Below are positions 17,965 to 28,222 of a stretch of DNA of 40,340 nucleotides, in pieces. The first letter of the stretch is position 1. Each line of letters opens with the position of its first letter. The position numbers and the translations under genes were made by a program. Origin of the DNA: an uncultured Acidimicrobiaceae bacterium (lineage in GTDB: Bacteria > Actinomycetota > Acidimicrobiia > Acidimicrobiales > Poriferisodalaceae); assembly GCA_913020735.1 (NCBI GenBank), contig CAJWBN010000007.1, positions 1 to 40,340 of the forward strand, read 5' to 3'. The notes under the pieces are model-generated. The model did no database searches. It was not told the DNA's origin and saw only the letters and a list, made by a program, of their open reading frames with translations.

Positions 17965-19416
17965 TCAACGGCGTTTTTCGGACTTTGTAGCAAACAGCGG
18001 AGCTGAATAACCCAGAGCTGCGATGACTGCAGCAAAGATGAAAGTTGCTCGCAGCCTGCCAAGAGACAAGTCCGCGCCAGCGAAAGCTAGCATTGACTGA
18101 ATACCTAAAATCATGCCCATCCACATCACTGTCTGGTTCATTCCATTAGCTATCCCTAGGTCTGAATCCTTAACGGAGTTCGCCACCATCGTCTGATAGG
18201 CCGGAGATCCGATACCAGCAGAGACGCCTGACAGCACAAGTCCAATAACGATGAACACCAGCCCGTAGCTCGCCGGGTTACTGCCGTAGGCGAAGGCCAG
18301 CATCGAGCAAATCATCGCTGTTGAACCTATGACCATTGGAAGACGCATGCCTGTCTTGGTAACCAGAGCGCCGCCAAGCGGAGATGCAATTGCAAAAACT
18401 CCAGGTCTGGGGACCATCAGTAGAGCGGCCGCGCCAACCGAATAACCATAAGGTCCCTGAAGAACACTAGGTATGACAACGAAGGCGCCCATGTATGCGA
18501 ATTGGCTGCACGCGGCAGAACCCAACGGCAAAGCAAAAGTGGGCTTAGTGAACAACCGGACATCTAGAAGTGGTTTGGCGACTCTCTTTTCCCAGAGCAC
18601 GAAAATCACGTAGAGGGGGATGCTGCTGGCGATAAGTACCAGAATGGGTAAGTCCCTAATCACCGATCCTCCTCCACGCGTCACCTGCGGAATTCGTGTG
18701 ATCGCGAGAAGTACTAGCAGCGTTGCCGTAGCAAGGAACAAAGCTCCTAACCAGTCAATTGAGGCCCGTTCCCCTTTAGGGATTGGCTTCACAACGAAGA
18801 TCGCAAGAACAGTGGCCAAGCCTCCTACAACACCAAAGATCGCGAAGACCGATCTCCACCCAAGGATGTCCAGTAGCGGGCCTCCAATCACGACCCCGAT
18901 AGTGGGCGCTCCTGTCATGGCAAATTGAAACCACCCAACAGCTCGCGCTCTCTGTTCAACACCGAAGGCATGCATCAAGAGGGCCATGCCATTTGGCATC
19001 AGGAGAGCACCGCTTATACCGAAGAGAACTCGGACAGCAATGAATGTGCCAATATTCCAGACCCAGTAGTTAGCAATCATCGTGACGGTCATTCCGACCA
19101 ACCCGGCAATGAAGCTATTTCGATGGCCATATATATCGCCAAGCTTGCCTCCTGCGGGTGTGCCAACCGCCATGGCAAGCATCAGTCCCGTGAGGACCCA
19201 ACCAGCGGTAGCTGTTGTCGTGTTCAGGTCCTCTGCGATAGTTGGAAGCGCGGCAGTGACCAAAGTCATTAAAGAACCAAACCCGAGAACGGACAGTCCT
19301 ATCACCCACAAAAGAATCCAACGGTAACGAGCCGCCTGGTGTCCTTCGTTATCAGCTACGTCTTGAGGTTCAATGCGCCAAACACTGGGCTCAACGGCTG
19401 ATGGTGCAAGGCTCAC
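17965..19416 (-). CDS. MFS transporter (DHA2/EmrB-like)
   Basis: 483-aa highly hydrophobic ORF; TLVTAALPTIAEDLNTTTATAGWVLTGLMLAMAVGTPAGGKLGDIYGHRNSFI. Confidence 0.92.
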   Translation of the reverse strand: MSLAPSAVEPSVWRIEPQDVADNEGHQAARYRWILLWVIGLSVLGFGSLMTLVTAALPTIAEDLNTTTATAGWVLTGLMLAMAVGTPAGGKLGDIYGHRNSFIAGLVGMTVTMIANYWVWNIGTFIAVRVLFGISGALLMPNGMALLMHAFGVEQRARAVGWFQFAMTGAPTIGVVIGGPLLDILGWRSVFAIFGVVGGLATVLAIFVVKPIPKGERASIDWLGALFLATATLLVLLAITRIPQVTRGGGSVIRDLPILVLIASSIPLYVIFVLWEKRVAKPLLDVRLFTKPTFALPLGSAACSQFAYMGAFVVIPSVLQGPYGYSVGAAALLMVPRPGVFAIASPLGGALVTKTGMRLPMVIGSTAMICSMLAFAYGSNPASYGLVFIVIGLVLSGVSAGIGSPAYQTMVANSVKDSDLGIANGMNQTVMWMGMILGIQSMLAFAGADLSLGRLRATFIFAAVIAALGYSAPLFATKSEKRR

Positions 19417-19424
19417 TGCCTTTA

Positions 19425-19458
19425 ATTATGTAGGTATTATGTTCTTTTTCTACATAAT
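19425..19458. repeat. Perfect 9-bp inverted repeat upstream of the MFS gene
   Basis: ATTATGTAG (19425-19433) and CTACATAAT (19450-19458), 16-bp spacer, AT-rich intergenic region. Confidence 0.6.
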
Positions 19459-19493
19459 CTTAGATTTTTATATTTTCTTAGAATCTGACCCGT

Positions 19494-20318
19494 TCACCTT
19501 GTTAAACGCTGGTCCTCAAGCATCGCTCTTGACTGGTTAACAGCGATTTCACCCATCTCCGGGTGGGTGAGAATCCAAAATTTCTCGTTAATCACTGCGT
19601 CCAAAACCATCGGACCTACTTCAGCAGGATCCATCCCGTTTGCCAAAGTTCGAGTCAAGAATTCCCAGAATTTTTGGCCTTGTTCAGAATCAATGTGGGC
19701 AGCAGCGTCATCAGGATCGCGATTTCGTTCACTATCAACGATCTGCGTATTAATCGGGCCGGGGCAAAGAACCGAAGCGCGTACTTTTGATTCTCGCCAT
19801 CGAAGGTCTCGCTCCAGTGATGCCATCAATGCAACTACTCCATGTTTGGCAACGTTGTAGGCACCCAAAGAAGCCCCGGCATATAAGCCCGCCATAGAGG
19901 CAGTCGAATTTATATGGCCCTCCCCTTGCTCCTCGATCAAGGGAAGGAAGGTCTCGACACCGTAGATGGGTCCCCACAAATCAATATCTAGAGTCCATTT
20001 CCAGTCAGCAATCGAGGTGTTTCCTACCGGTGCTCCAACTCCTACTCCGGCATTGTTGCAAAGCACATGGACAGCTCCGAACTCTTTAAGAGTTTCATCG
20101 GCAAGTGCCTGAACTTCATCAAGTTTCGATACGTCAGTACGGACTCCAATGGCACTATGTCCGTCCCCAGAAAGGTCATTGACAACTTCGTTGAGCGCTG
20201 CCTCTTCGATATCAGCCAACACAACTTTCATGCCTGAGTTGGCGAATGTTCTAGCCATTGCCAAGCCCATGCCGCTAGCCGCGCCAGTAACAACAGCTAC
20301 TTTGCCATTCACGTCCAT
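19494..20318 (-). CDS. Short-chain dehydrogenase/reductase (SDR)
   Basis: MDVNGKVAVVTGAASGMGLAMARTF; LCNNAGVGVGA; YNVAKHGVVALM. Confidence 0.95.
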   Translation of the reverse strand: MDVNGKVAVVTGAASGMGLAMARTFANSGMKVVLADIEEAALNEVVNDLSGDGHSAIGVRTDVSKLDEVQALADETLKEFGAVHVLCNNAGVGVGAPVGNTSIADWKWTLDIDLWGPIYGVETFLPLIEEQGEGHINSTASMAGLYAGASLGAYNVAKHGVVALMASLERDLRWRESKVRASVLCPGPINTQIVDSERNRDPDDAAAHIDSEQGQKFWEFLTRTLANGMDPAEVGPMVLDAVINEKFWILTHPEMGEIAVNQSRAMLEDQRLTR

Positions 20319-20356
20319 ATAGAACGCCCCCTGTAATTCATTTATCTTTTAGATGT

Positions 20357-21448
20357 TTACGAGAAATCGATCACTGTTCTAGCGCCAACTCGCTGGCGCA
20401 TCTGCTCATAGCCCTCGTTGATTTGGTCCAGATGAATGTGGCTAGAAATCATCTCATCGAGCATCAGGCGGCCATCGAGATACATATCTACGTATCGGGG
20501 CATATCAACCCGAAACGAGTTCGACCCCATCATCGACCCTTGAAGTCGTTTCTCCATCATGAAGACCTCGTAGCCCGGGATTTCGATTTTTTCTCCAAAA
20601 GGCATCATGCCAACAATGACTGTCGTTCCACCTAACTTCGAAGCAGCCCATGCCTGCTCACAGGTTGCCTTTAACCCAATACATTCAAAGGCGTAGTCAA
20701 CTCCGCCTTTGGTCATTTCATGAATCGCAGCGACAGCGTCTGTCTCTGCGCCATTTACTGTGTCTGTGGCTCCGACGGAACGAGCGGTTTCTAACTTATC
20801 CGCCGTCACATCCACGGAAATGATGCGACCAGCTCCTGCGATGCGGGCGCCTTGAACCGCTGAAAGGCCGATGCCACCAGCCCCAAAAACAGCGACGGTT
20901 GATCCGGGTTCAATTTTCGCTGTTTTGAACACAGCTCCCACACCAGTGGTAACCCCACATCCAATCAGTGCAGCACGATCCAATGGCATGTCTTCGCGAA
21001 CAGCGACAACCGCGTTTTGATGCACCAACATTTCTTCCGCAAAGCCACCGAGTCGAGCAAATTGGGCAACCTCAGTACCGTCGTCTTTGGTCAACCTTGG
21101 CGTTCCACCATCTGGTCTGCTGACAGCAGAGTTGTTTCGGCAAAGGTTTGGGCGTCCCGTCAAACACAGGTTGCAATTCCCACAAAACACCGACAGACAA
21201 GTAATGACGTGATCACCCGGTTTGACATAGGACACATCAGCCCCGACGGCTTGAACAATTCCAGCGCTCTCATGGCCCATAACCGCCGGCAGCTGAGTTT
21301 GCCAAGCAGCGTCCATAAAGTGCAGGTCGCTGTGACACAAACCAGCATTGACTACTTGCAGTAGAACTTCATTTGGTCCTGGCTTATCTATGGAGATGTC
21401 TTCAATCTCTAATTCACCGGGAATCTGATTTAGAACGGCGGCTTTCAT
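20357..21448 (-). CDS. Zn-dependent alcohol dehydrogenase (class III/MDR)
   Basis: 363-aa ORF: NAGLCHSDLHFMD, GHESAGIVQAVGADV, CGNCNLCLTGRPNLC, VFGAGGIGLSAVQGARIAGA. Confidence 0.95.
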   Translation of the reverse strand: MKAAVLNQIPGELEIEDISIDKPGPNEVLLQVVNAGLCHSDLHFMDAAWQTQLPAVMGHESAGIVQAVGADVSYVKPGDHVITCLSVFCGNCNLCLTGRPNLCRNNSAVSRPDGGTPRLTKDDGTEVAQFARLGGFAEEMLVHQNAVVAVREDMPLDRAALIGCGVTTGVGAVFKTAKIEPGSTVAVFGAGGIGLSAVQGARIAGAGRIISVDVTADKLETARSVGATDTVNGAETDAVAAIHEMTKGGVDYAFECIGLKATCEQAWAASKLGGTTVIVGMMPFGEKIEIPGYEVFMMEKRLQGSMMGSNSFRVDMPRYVDMYLDGRLMLDEMISSHIHLDQINEGYEQMRQRVGARTVIDFS

Positions 21449-21572
21449 AACCCCTGTCCCCTCTCGAAAGTGTGAAAGGGATCGTAGTCAAGGGAAGCGC
21501 TTCTGTCATAAGTGTCTGTGAGCTGCTCGAAATACCACTTTCAGGTCAGTGCCGAGAAACCCTCTTCAAACG

Positions 21573-22823
21573 CTAAATATCAGCAGATCTACGCATTCCA
21601 AGAACTTCTCGGTGAGTCACAACCCAAACACCTAATAGAAGTAGTCCGCTGACCGCCATAGTTACAACAGCAGACGAAGCTCCGATCTGTTCCGCTATCT
21701 CACCAAGCAAAAACGTCCCTATCGGCAGAGCTCCTATAGCCATACTTAACAGGCCCATCGCTCGGCCCCTCATGTCAGTGTCCACAATGGTCAGCACGAG
21801 CGTTGATTGGGTGGCGCCGAAAAAGCCTGAGCCAATGGCAGCTATAAATAAAGCGCTGGCAGCCATGGGCACAGAACTGCTGGTTGCAAACGGAACTAAC
21901 ATGATCATCCCAAATGCCACACCGCTGATATAGACAAGTCCGCGACGTTCAGGCTCCCAGAGCCCGACGATGAAGGACCCAGCCATCATCCCAAATCCAG
22001 TCATGGCTGCTATCAGTCCAATCTGACTTGGAGTGGCTCCAATTCGGTCACCGATCCGTTGGACTGCTGGAAAATAAGAGAACAAGAAAAAGTTGGCGAG
22101 GAACGTGACTCCGAGAATGCTGCGCAATCCAGTATTTGTTCGAGCCAGCGATAAGCCCTCTTTGAGTTCAGTCAACGTTGAAGAATTCGAGGGCGGAGAC
22201 CTCACGGCTGAGTTGTCGCTGGGTACCCAATTCAAACTGACGAGCCCAAGCAAGAGAAGACCTGCCACAACAAAGAACGCTTCGCCGATACCAAAGCTTT
22301 GGGCGACGCTTCCACCTATAAGGTTTCCTACAGCTACTCCACTGGCAAGCGTAAACGCCTCGTAGGCCATCGCGTTATCGATTCTGTCGGTACCCACCAG
22401 TTCGAACACCAAAGCTCGCCGACTGGTCATATCGCCCACCCATCCGACTCCAGATGCCAGGAGAAACGGGTAAATCATCCACACCGACAGTTGATCAATC
22501 GATTCCAAAAATCCGATCAGAACGACCATCGGTATCAGCAGAGCTAATTGCCATTGAACCGTTCGCAGCCGGTCGAACCGATCTGCGAATACTCCTCCCA
22601 GAGCCCCTCCCAAAAGAAGCGGAGCCCACATTGTTGTTCCTGTTAGTTGGACCATCCGCGGTGAGTCCGTGATCTCATTGATCCAAAAAGCCGACAAAAA
22701 TGCTATTCCCCATCTAGCCCAATGCCAGCACATTCCGGCAAACAGAAGCGGAAGAAAACCTTGGACGGCTAGAGCGCTTCTGTCTCGGCGCGAGCCCGTC
22801 AAAGTCCTTCCGCTTTGCTTCAT
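21573..22823 (-). CDS. MFS transporter (EntS-like, MFS_3)
   Basis: 416-aa hydrophobic ORF; GGALGGVFADRFDRLRTVQWQL; GSGFFGATQSTLVLTIVDTDMRGRAMGLLSMAIGALPIGTFLLGEIAEQIG. Confidence 0.92.
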   Translation of the reverse strand: MKQSGRTLTGSRRDRSALAVQGFLPLLFAGMCWHWARWGIAFLSAFWINEITDSPRMVQLTGTTMWAPLLLGGALGGVFADRFDRLRTVQWQLALLIPMVVLIGFLESIDQLSVWMIYPFLLASGVGWVGDMTSRRALVFELVGTDRIDNAMAYEAFTLASGVAVGNLIGGSVAQSFGIGEAFFVVAGLLLLGLVSLNWVPSDNSAVRSPPSNSSTLTELKEGLSLARTNTGLRSILGVTFLANFFLFSYFPAVQRIGDRIGATPSQIGLIAAMTGFGMMAGSFIVGLWEPERRGLVYISGVAFGMIMLVPFATSSSVPMAASALFIAAIGSGFFGATQSTLVLTIVDTDMRGRAMGLLSMAIGALPIGTFLLGEIAEQIGASSAVVTMAVSGLLLLGVWVVTHREVLGMRRSADI

Positions 22824-22890
22824 CGCCGGAGCCTAGGTTTCGCTGTCAAGGAATGCTCGCTGCTTCGCGGAAACGCCTACGATCTTCACA

Positions 22891-23940
22891 ATGACGGCAA
22901 CTTCGAAGGTGTGCGTAATTCCTGGAGACGACGCGGCCCCTGAAGCAATGCAAGCTTCCTTGCGTGTCCTCGATTGTCTTGAACTCCCCATTGAGTGGGA
23001 CCTGATGCCCGCAGGAAAAGACTTATTGAATGAGGGGATTGCGGAGCGGGAAAAATTGTTCAGAGAACGAATCGATGCAGCCGATACCGTCCTGTTCGGA
23101 GCGAGCAATGGAACGTCACCTGGGGCTGGATACATGCGTTGGGGCAAGTTGACCTTTGCAAACGTTCGGCCTATCTGCTGGCAGCCTGGCTTCAAATCAC
23201 CGTTGAGGGAACCTGAAAGGATCGACTACGTAATTGTCCGAGAAAATCTAGAAGACATGTACGTCGGCATCATGGGCGACGCGAAAGACCTGCTAGATGC
23301 CGGACTGGCAGACCCCAGGTCCCGTCTTCCTGAAGGCGCCACAGATGGGAGATTCGCGGCGAAGATCATCACGCGACCCGGAACCGAACAAGTCGCGAAA
23401 TTCGCATGTGAACTAGCCCTACAAAGGTCAGGACGGCTGACGGTCTCGGCTAAAACGAACATGCTGCCGGCAACTGACAGGTGGTTTTGTGAAATCGTCA
23501 AAGAGGTAACTCAGGACTATCCCGGTGTTCATTTCGAAGAATTCATAGTGGATGATATGGCTCACCGTTTGGTGGTGAAACCAGACGAACTTGATGTCCT
23601 GCTTCTTCCCAACCTCTACGGAGACATTTTGTCAGATCTTGGCGCGGGGACCATCGGTGGGCTAGGACTAGCTCCCTCAGGATGTTACGGACACGACTTT
23701 GCGTATTTCGAATCGTCTCACGGAACCGCGCCAGATATTGCAGGTATGGGAGTTATCAATCCAACCGCGACTCTATTGTCGGCGGCGATGATGTTTAGGT
23801 ACTTGAAACTTACCGAGGTCGCAGATCGTCTGGAAACCGCGATTACGGAGGTATATCTTGCTGGCTCTGACCTAACCCCAGATCAAGGCGGAGACGCCGA
23901 CACGGAAACATTTGCCGACGCTGTGATTGGAGCACTGTGA
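22891..23940 (+). CDS. Isocitrate/isopropylmalate/tartrate dehydrogenase family (beta-decarboxylating) protein
   Basis: VCVIPGDDAAPEAM; DYVIVRENLEDMYVGI; LLLPNLYGDILSDLGAGTIGGLGLAPSGCYG; FESSHGTAPDIAGMGVINPTATLLSAAMM. Confidence 0.93.
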   Translation: MTATSKVCVIPGDDAAPEAMQASLRVLDCLELPIEWDLMPAGKDLLNEGIAEREKLFRERIDAADTVLFGASNGTSPGAGYMRWGKLTFANVRPICWQPGFKSPLREPERIDYVIVRENLEDMYVGIMGDAKDLLDAGLADPRSRLPEGATDGRFAAKIITRPGTEQVAKFACELALQRSGRLTVSAKTNMLPATDRWFCEIVKEVTQDYPGVHFEEFIVDDMAHRLVVKPDELDVLLLPNLYGDILSDLGAGTIGGLGLAPSGCYGHDFAYFESSHGTAPDIAGMGVINPTATLLSAAMMFRYLKLTEVADRLETAITEVYLAGSDLTPDQGGDADTETFADAVIGAL

Positions 23941-25052
23941 CGAACTCGGATGAGCATTCACCTCGAGGGATACCCGAGGACCTTCCTAGCCATGACCAAC
24001 CTGATGGCCCAGTCAGCTTTTATATTGACCAGCTTCGACCTTGGGGGGTGCGTGCTTACTCGGCTGCCGGGATGTCCCTTGAAGACGCAAATACTGTTGT
24101 AGACAACCAACTGTGGTCGGATTTACGAGGAGTAGATACGCACGGGTTCCAAAGAGTGAGTTGGTACATCAACTGGTTTCGAGATGGCTCTACCGACCCC
24201 AAGGCCCAGCTCGAAATCGTTAATGAAACGCCTGCCGTTGTAGTGGCAGATGGGAACCACGGCCTAGGTCAGCTCGTCATCACCAGATTCATGGAACATC
24301 TAATTGAAGTTGCCTCAGACAGCGGGATGGTCGCCGGGGTTATTCGAAACTCCAATGACTGGGGTTGCGGCGCTAATTATCCATATAAGGCTGCTGAAGC
24401 AGGTTTCGTATGCTTTGGAACCACAACCAGTGTGCCCAATCTCGCTCCTTTTGGAAGCCGTCGTAAATTGTTTGGGAATAATCCGATTGTTTGGACATTT
24501 CCGCGGAAAAATCAACCTCCAATTGTTCTCGATATGGCGATGACGCCGGTCGCCCTCGGCAAAGTACTTCGAGCCCGCTCGGAGGGAACTGACATCCCTG
24601 AATCGTGGGGCTTTCTTGATCGGGATGGAAATCCAACCGTAGATCCCGATGTCGCTATGAAAGGGATCGTGCCTGCAATCGGAGGGTATAAGGGCATCGG
24701 AATGATCACCGCCTCCAATATTTTGGCGGGAATTCTATCGGGGTCAGCTCACACGGAAGATGTCGCCGTTGGGCATCGCGGCCAATTCTTCTTACTAATG
24801 GACCCTGCCATCTTCAGAGACAGTGAAGATTATTACAGGGACATCGAAAGTATGGTCGACCAAATCCGGGCCGCGGGCAACGAAGATGTCCTTCCGGGCC
24901 AGAAGGTTTACCTACCGGGCGAGATAGAACAACAAACCATGGAGCAACGAGCTGAGGACGGAGTCGTGGCCTACCCTGGTTCAGTCGTCAGGGCACTTCA
25001 CCAAGTAGGGGAAGACGTGGGAGTTGCATTTGACTGCGAAGTAGTCGAGTAG
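23937..25052 (+). CDS. Malate/L-lactate dehydrogenase (Ldh2) family oxidoreductase
   Basis: LWSDLRGVDTHGFQRVSWYINWFRDG; NSNDWGCGANYPYKAAEAGFV; GNNPIVWTFPRKNQPPIVLDMAMTPVALGKV; GGYKGIGMITASNILAGILSGS. 4-bp overlap (GTGA) with the previous gene. Confidence 0.93.
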   Translation: MTNSDEHSPRGIPEDLPSHDQPDGPVSFYIDQLRPWGVRAYSAAGMSLEDANTVVDNQLWSDLRGVDTHGFQRVSWYINWFRDGSTDPKAQLEIVNETPAVVVADGNHGLGQLVITRFMEHLIEVASDSGMVAGVIRNSNDWGCGANYPYKAAEAGFVCFGTTTSVPNLAPFGSRRKLFGNNPIVWTFPRKNQPPIVLDMAMTPVALGKVLRARSEGTDIPESWGFLDRDGNPTVDPDVAMKGIVPAIGGYKGIGMITASNILAGILSGSAHTEDVAVGHRGQFFLLMDPAIFRDSEDYYRDIESMVDQIRAAGNEDVLPGQKVYLPGEIEQQTMEQRAEDGVVAYPGSVVRALHQVGEDVGVAFDCEVVE

Positions 25053-25067
25053 CCCAGCGGATAGTTC

Positions 25068-26750
25068 TCAATCTTGCTTGGTTCGTTGATGAGCTGGCAG
25101 AGGAAGTTCGATTGGTGCAAGCACGCTCATGTCGATATCAAGAAGTGTCGGTCCTTGACGTTCTAATGCTCTAGCTAGAGCGGCCTCGAATTCATCAACG
25201 CCCTCGACCTGTTCAGCCTCAACTCCCATACCGTTAGCAACCGCCACAAAGTCGACTTTGGATAACTCGGTTCCATGCTTGTGTCCAAGGACACTGTCTT
25301 GAATCATTCGCAGAATGTTGTAACCCGAGTCGTTGAAAACAAGAACGATTACGGGAATTTGGTGCTCAGCGCAGGCAGATAGCTCTCCGATTGAAAGTTG
25401 AAGACCCCCATCTCCTTGCACTAACAAAGCATGGCTGCCTGTTCCGAGGGCCGCACCCATAGCAAGTGGCAAACCTGGGCCTATTGCCACAGCCGCAGGT
25501 CGAATCGAAGTTCTGCTCCGCACGATGGGTAAAAGTCGATTTCCCCAGGTGTAGTTAGGCACAGTTGAATCGCGAACAACCGGGCATTCATCAGGTAGCA
25601 ATCTCCGAATGATCGAGACGATTTCGGTATGGTCGACTCCTATTTCGCCTCGCACGGCTTCTTCATCCGCCGCCTTAATCTTCCGACAACGATCAACAAA
25701 TTGGATGTCTACGCTTCCTTGGTCAATTCGTTCAAGCATGCCCTGCAAAGAAAGTTTGGCGTCACCGACAATTGCCACAGCGGCCGGATAGTTGCGCCCA
25801 ATTACCTCGGGGTCAACGTCCACATGAATCAGGTTGTCCGGCATTGGCAATTGCCACACTCGCGTCGCGTAATTTTGAAAGCGAGTGCCAACAGCGAAAA
25901 CGACATCCGCCTCTTCGAAAATCTCAATTCCAGTGCGTCTATCCGTCCTGAAACCAAGACTTAATTCATGCATTTCTGATATCGCGCCGCGCCCCTCTAT
26001 GGTCGTGACAACCGGAGCACCTATCCGTTCGGCAAGAGCCGTGAGTTCATCACTAGCTCCAGAAATATTGACGCCTCCGCCGGCCCAGATGACAGGTCGT
26101 TCAGCTTTTTGGAGAAGGTCCGCTGCTTGGTCCAACAAACTGCCATCTGGAACCAAGCGAGTGACCTGTTGTGGTCGGGTTATCTCGATGTCGACTTTTC
26201 GGTACTGAAGATCAATGGGAATCTCCACAGCTCCAGGTTGTGGGCGCCCTCTCCGAATATCGTCAGCGACCGCCACTATGTCTCTACTGATGTCCTCGGT
26301 GTATCGAACTGAAGCAACAGATCTACATACAGTTCTAAGCATCTCGGGCTGCTTTTCATATTCATGCAGAAACCCCTTGCCTTTGCCTCGAAACCTGGAC
26401 TCAATTTGGCCCGTAATCATCAACAGCTGCGATGAAACAAAGGCAGCTTCGTATATCCCCGGCACTGCGTTTAAAGCCCCTGGTCCAGTCGAGGTAAGGA
26501 TCACACCTAATTTGCCAGTTACACGGGAATAGGCGTCTGCAGCGTGGGCTGCCGCTTGTTCGTGACGGACATTGGTGACTTCGATATCTGGGTGGAGTGA
26601 AAGAGCATCATAAATCGGCAGATTATGAACGCTTACGATTCCAAAAACTCGTCTCACACCAAGGGAATAGAGAGTCTCGGCGACCGCTTGGCCGCCCGTA
26701 ATCATGGCCATAGGGGCACCGTAGCTCTCATAATGAACTTTTGACAGCAA
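25068..26750 (-). CDS. Thiamine-pyrophosphate enzyme (acetolactate synthase/benzoylformate decarboxylase-like)
   Basis: 560-aa ORF: GGQAVAETLYSLGVRRVFGIVSVHNLPIYDAL; NVRHEQAAAHAADAYSRVTGKLGVILTSTGPGALN; VQGDGGLQLSIGELSACAEHQIPVIVLVFNDSGYNILR. Confidence 0.94.
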   Translation of the reverse strand: MLSKVHYESYGAPMAMITGGQAVAETLYSLGVRRVFGIVSVHNLPIYDALSLHPDIEVTNVRHEQAAAHAADAYSRVTGKLGVILTSTGPGALNAVPGIYEAAFVSSQLLMITGQIESRFRGKGKGFLHEYEKQPEMLRTVCRSVASVRYTEDISRDIVAVADDIRRGRPQPGAVEIPIDLQYRKVDIEITRPQQVTRLVPDGSLLDQAADLLQKAERPVIWAGGGVNISGASDELTALAERIGAPVVTTIEGRGAISEMHELSLGFRTDRRTGIEIFEEADVVFAVGTRFQNYATRVWQLPMPDNLIHVDVDPEVIGRNYPAAVAIVGDAKLSLQGMLERIDQGSVDIQFVDRCRKIKAADEEAVRGEIGVDHTEIVSIIRRLLPDECPVVRDSTVPNYTWGNRLLPIVRSRTSIRPAAVAIGPGLPLAMGAALGTGSHALLVQGDGGLQLSIGELSACAEHQIPVIVLVFNDSGYNILRMIQDSVLGHKHGTELSKVDFVAVANGMGVEAEQVEGVDEFEAALARALERQGPTLLDIDMSVLAPIELPLPAHQRTKQD

Positions 26751-26875
26751 CGATTCCTATCAGTTGACGCAACTCGTTGATTTTACGACGGATGGGCGAA
26801 TTCTCTCTTCAGCGCAACATCGCTCCCAAGGTAGACAGGGTCACTACGCTTTGTTCGGCGTAAGATGCCTTTGCT

Positions 26876-28162
26876 ATGTCGGCAGAGCTCTCGGTCATTG
26901 AATCTCGAATTCGCAACGCGGGTGAACTCGCAAATATCGATAAAGAACTTGTTGAACTAATTGCCAAACCAATTCGGGTAATCGAAATGAGTTTGATTCT
27001 CCAACGTGACAACGGCAAAAGATCCCTATTTTCGGCATGGCGAGCTCACCATTCTGATGTCTTAGCGGTCGACGGGATGAAGGGTGGATTTCGAATCGCA
27101 CCCGATGTGAACCGTGACGAGACGGTGGCTTTGTCGGCTGGCATGACCTTAAAGACTGCGCTTGTTGGTCTTCCTCTTGGCGGCGCGAAAGGCGGGATCT
27201 GCGCGGATCCCGCGACCCTTACATCAGCCGAAATAGATCGACTTGTTCGGCTTTATGCACGAGAACTGAACCCCCACCTAGGCGAGACCGGCAACTTAAC
27301 TGACATTCCTGCTCCGGATCTCAATACAAATCCACACCACATGGCAATTTTTGCAGATGAAATCTCACGCATTCGCGGAGGTCTAGTGGCGGGATGCGTG
27401 ACGGGAAAGCCAGTCGAGCTTGGCGGTCTTCCAGGTCGCCTATCTTCTACCGGGTTCGGGGTTGCTGCATTAGCTGAATTAGCTGCGGGCAGCTTGGATG
27501 GGCTCTTTGTAGCCCAGGAAGGATTCGGAAACGTAGGTCGCTATGCCGCTCGAACGGCACACGAACGAGGCGCTGTCTATGCAGCTATCTACGACATTGG
27601 CCTTGGCGGTTGTTTGTATTCCGAATCAGGGATCAACATTCCGGATCTTACGGCGATAGTCGATGAACATGGTTCGCAAGCCTTTGAGGTTTACGCCAAT
27701 CGCCACGGTGCACAATTCGGGGATTTCTCGTGGAGAGATGAGCATCTATCCAGCGGGAGAAAAATCGATTTGTTCCTACCCTGTGCCGCTTCCCAGACAG
27801 TTACTGCTCAGGCCGCTGAGAAGATGGTTGCTATGGGGCTGAAGTATGTGTCCGAGGGTGCCAACAACCCAACAAGTCCCGAGGCTGACAAGCATTTCTT
27901 AGAGGGCGGTGTAACAGTCATTCCAGACGTTCTAGCTAATGCTGGAGGTGTCGCTGGCTCCTACATGGAGATGAGTAAAGCTGCTTCTATGTCTATCCCA
28001 ACCGAACACGAGACTTTAGAAGCGGTCCGGGGCATCTTGACTACAGCTTGGGAACAGGTAGTCACGGCCTGCGATGGTTACGGCACGGCGAGCCTTCGAC
28101 TGGCTGGAGACGCCTTGGCTGTTTCCAAAATCGCGGCTGCTCATCAGATACGCGGCTGGTGA
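26876..28162 (+). CDS. Glu/Leu/Phe/Val dehydrogenase
   Basis: GGFRIAPDVNRDETVALSAGMTLKTALVGLPLGGAKGGICADPATLT; DIPAPDLNTNPHHMAIFADE; VSEGANNPTSPEAD; DVLANAGGVAGSYMEMS. Confidence 0.95.
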   Translation: MSAELSVIESRIRNAGELANIDKELVELIAKPIRVIEMSLILQRDNGKRSLFSAWRAHHSDVLAVDGMKGGFRIAPDVNRDETVALSAGMTLKTALVGLPLGGAKGGICADPATLTSAEIDRLVRLYARELNPHLGETGNLTDIPAPDLNTNPHHMAIFADEISRIRGGLVAGCVTGKPVELGGLPGRLSSTGFGVAALAELAAGSLDGLFVAQEGFGNVGRYAARTAHERGAVYAAIYDIGLGGCLYSESGINIPDLTAIVDEHGSQAFEVYANRHGAQFGDFSWRDEHLSSGRKIDLFLPCAASQTVTAQAAEKMVAMGLKYVSEGANNPTSPEADKHFLEGGVTVIPDVLANAGGVAGSYMEMSKAASMSIPTEHETLEAVRGILTTAWEQVVTACDGYGTASLRLAGDALAVSKIAAAHQIRGW

Positions 28163-28222
28163 TGCGGCCAAGCTACAAACGAGCACAGCTTAAAACCTGA
28201 AGGTTAAAGAGTTCAGTTAGAG

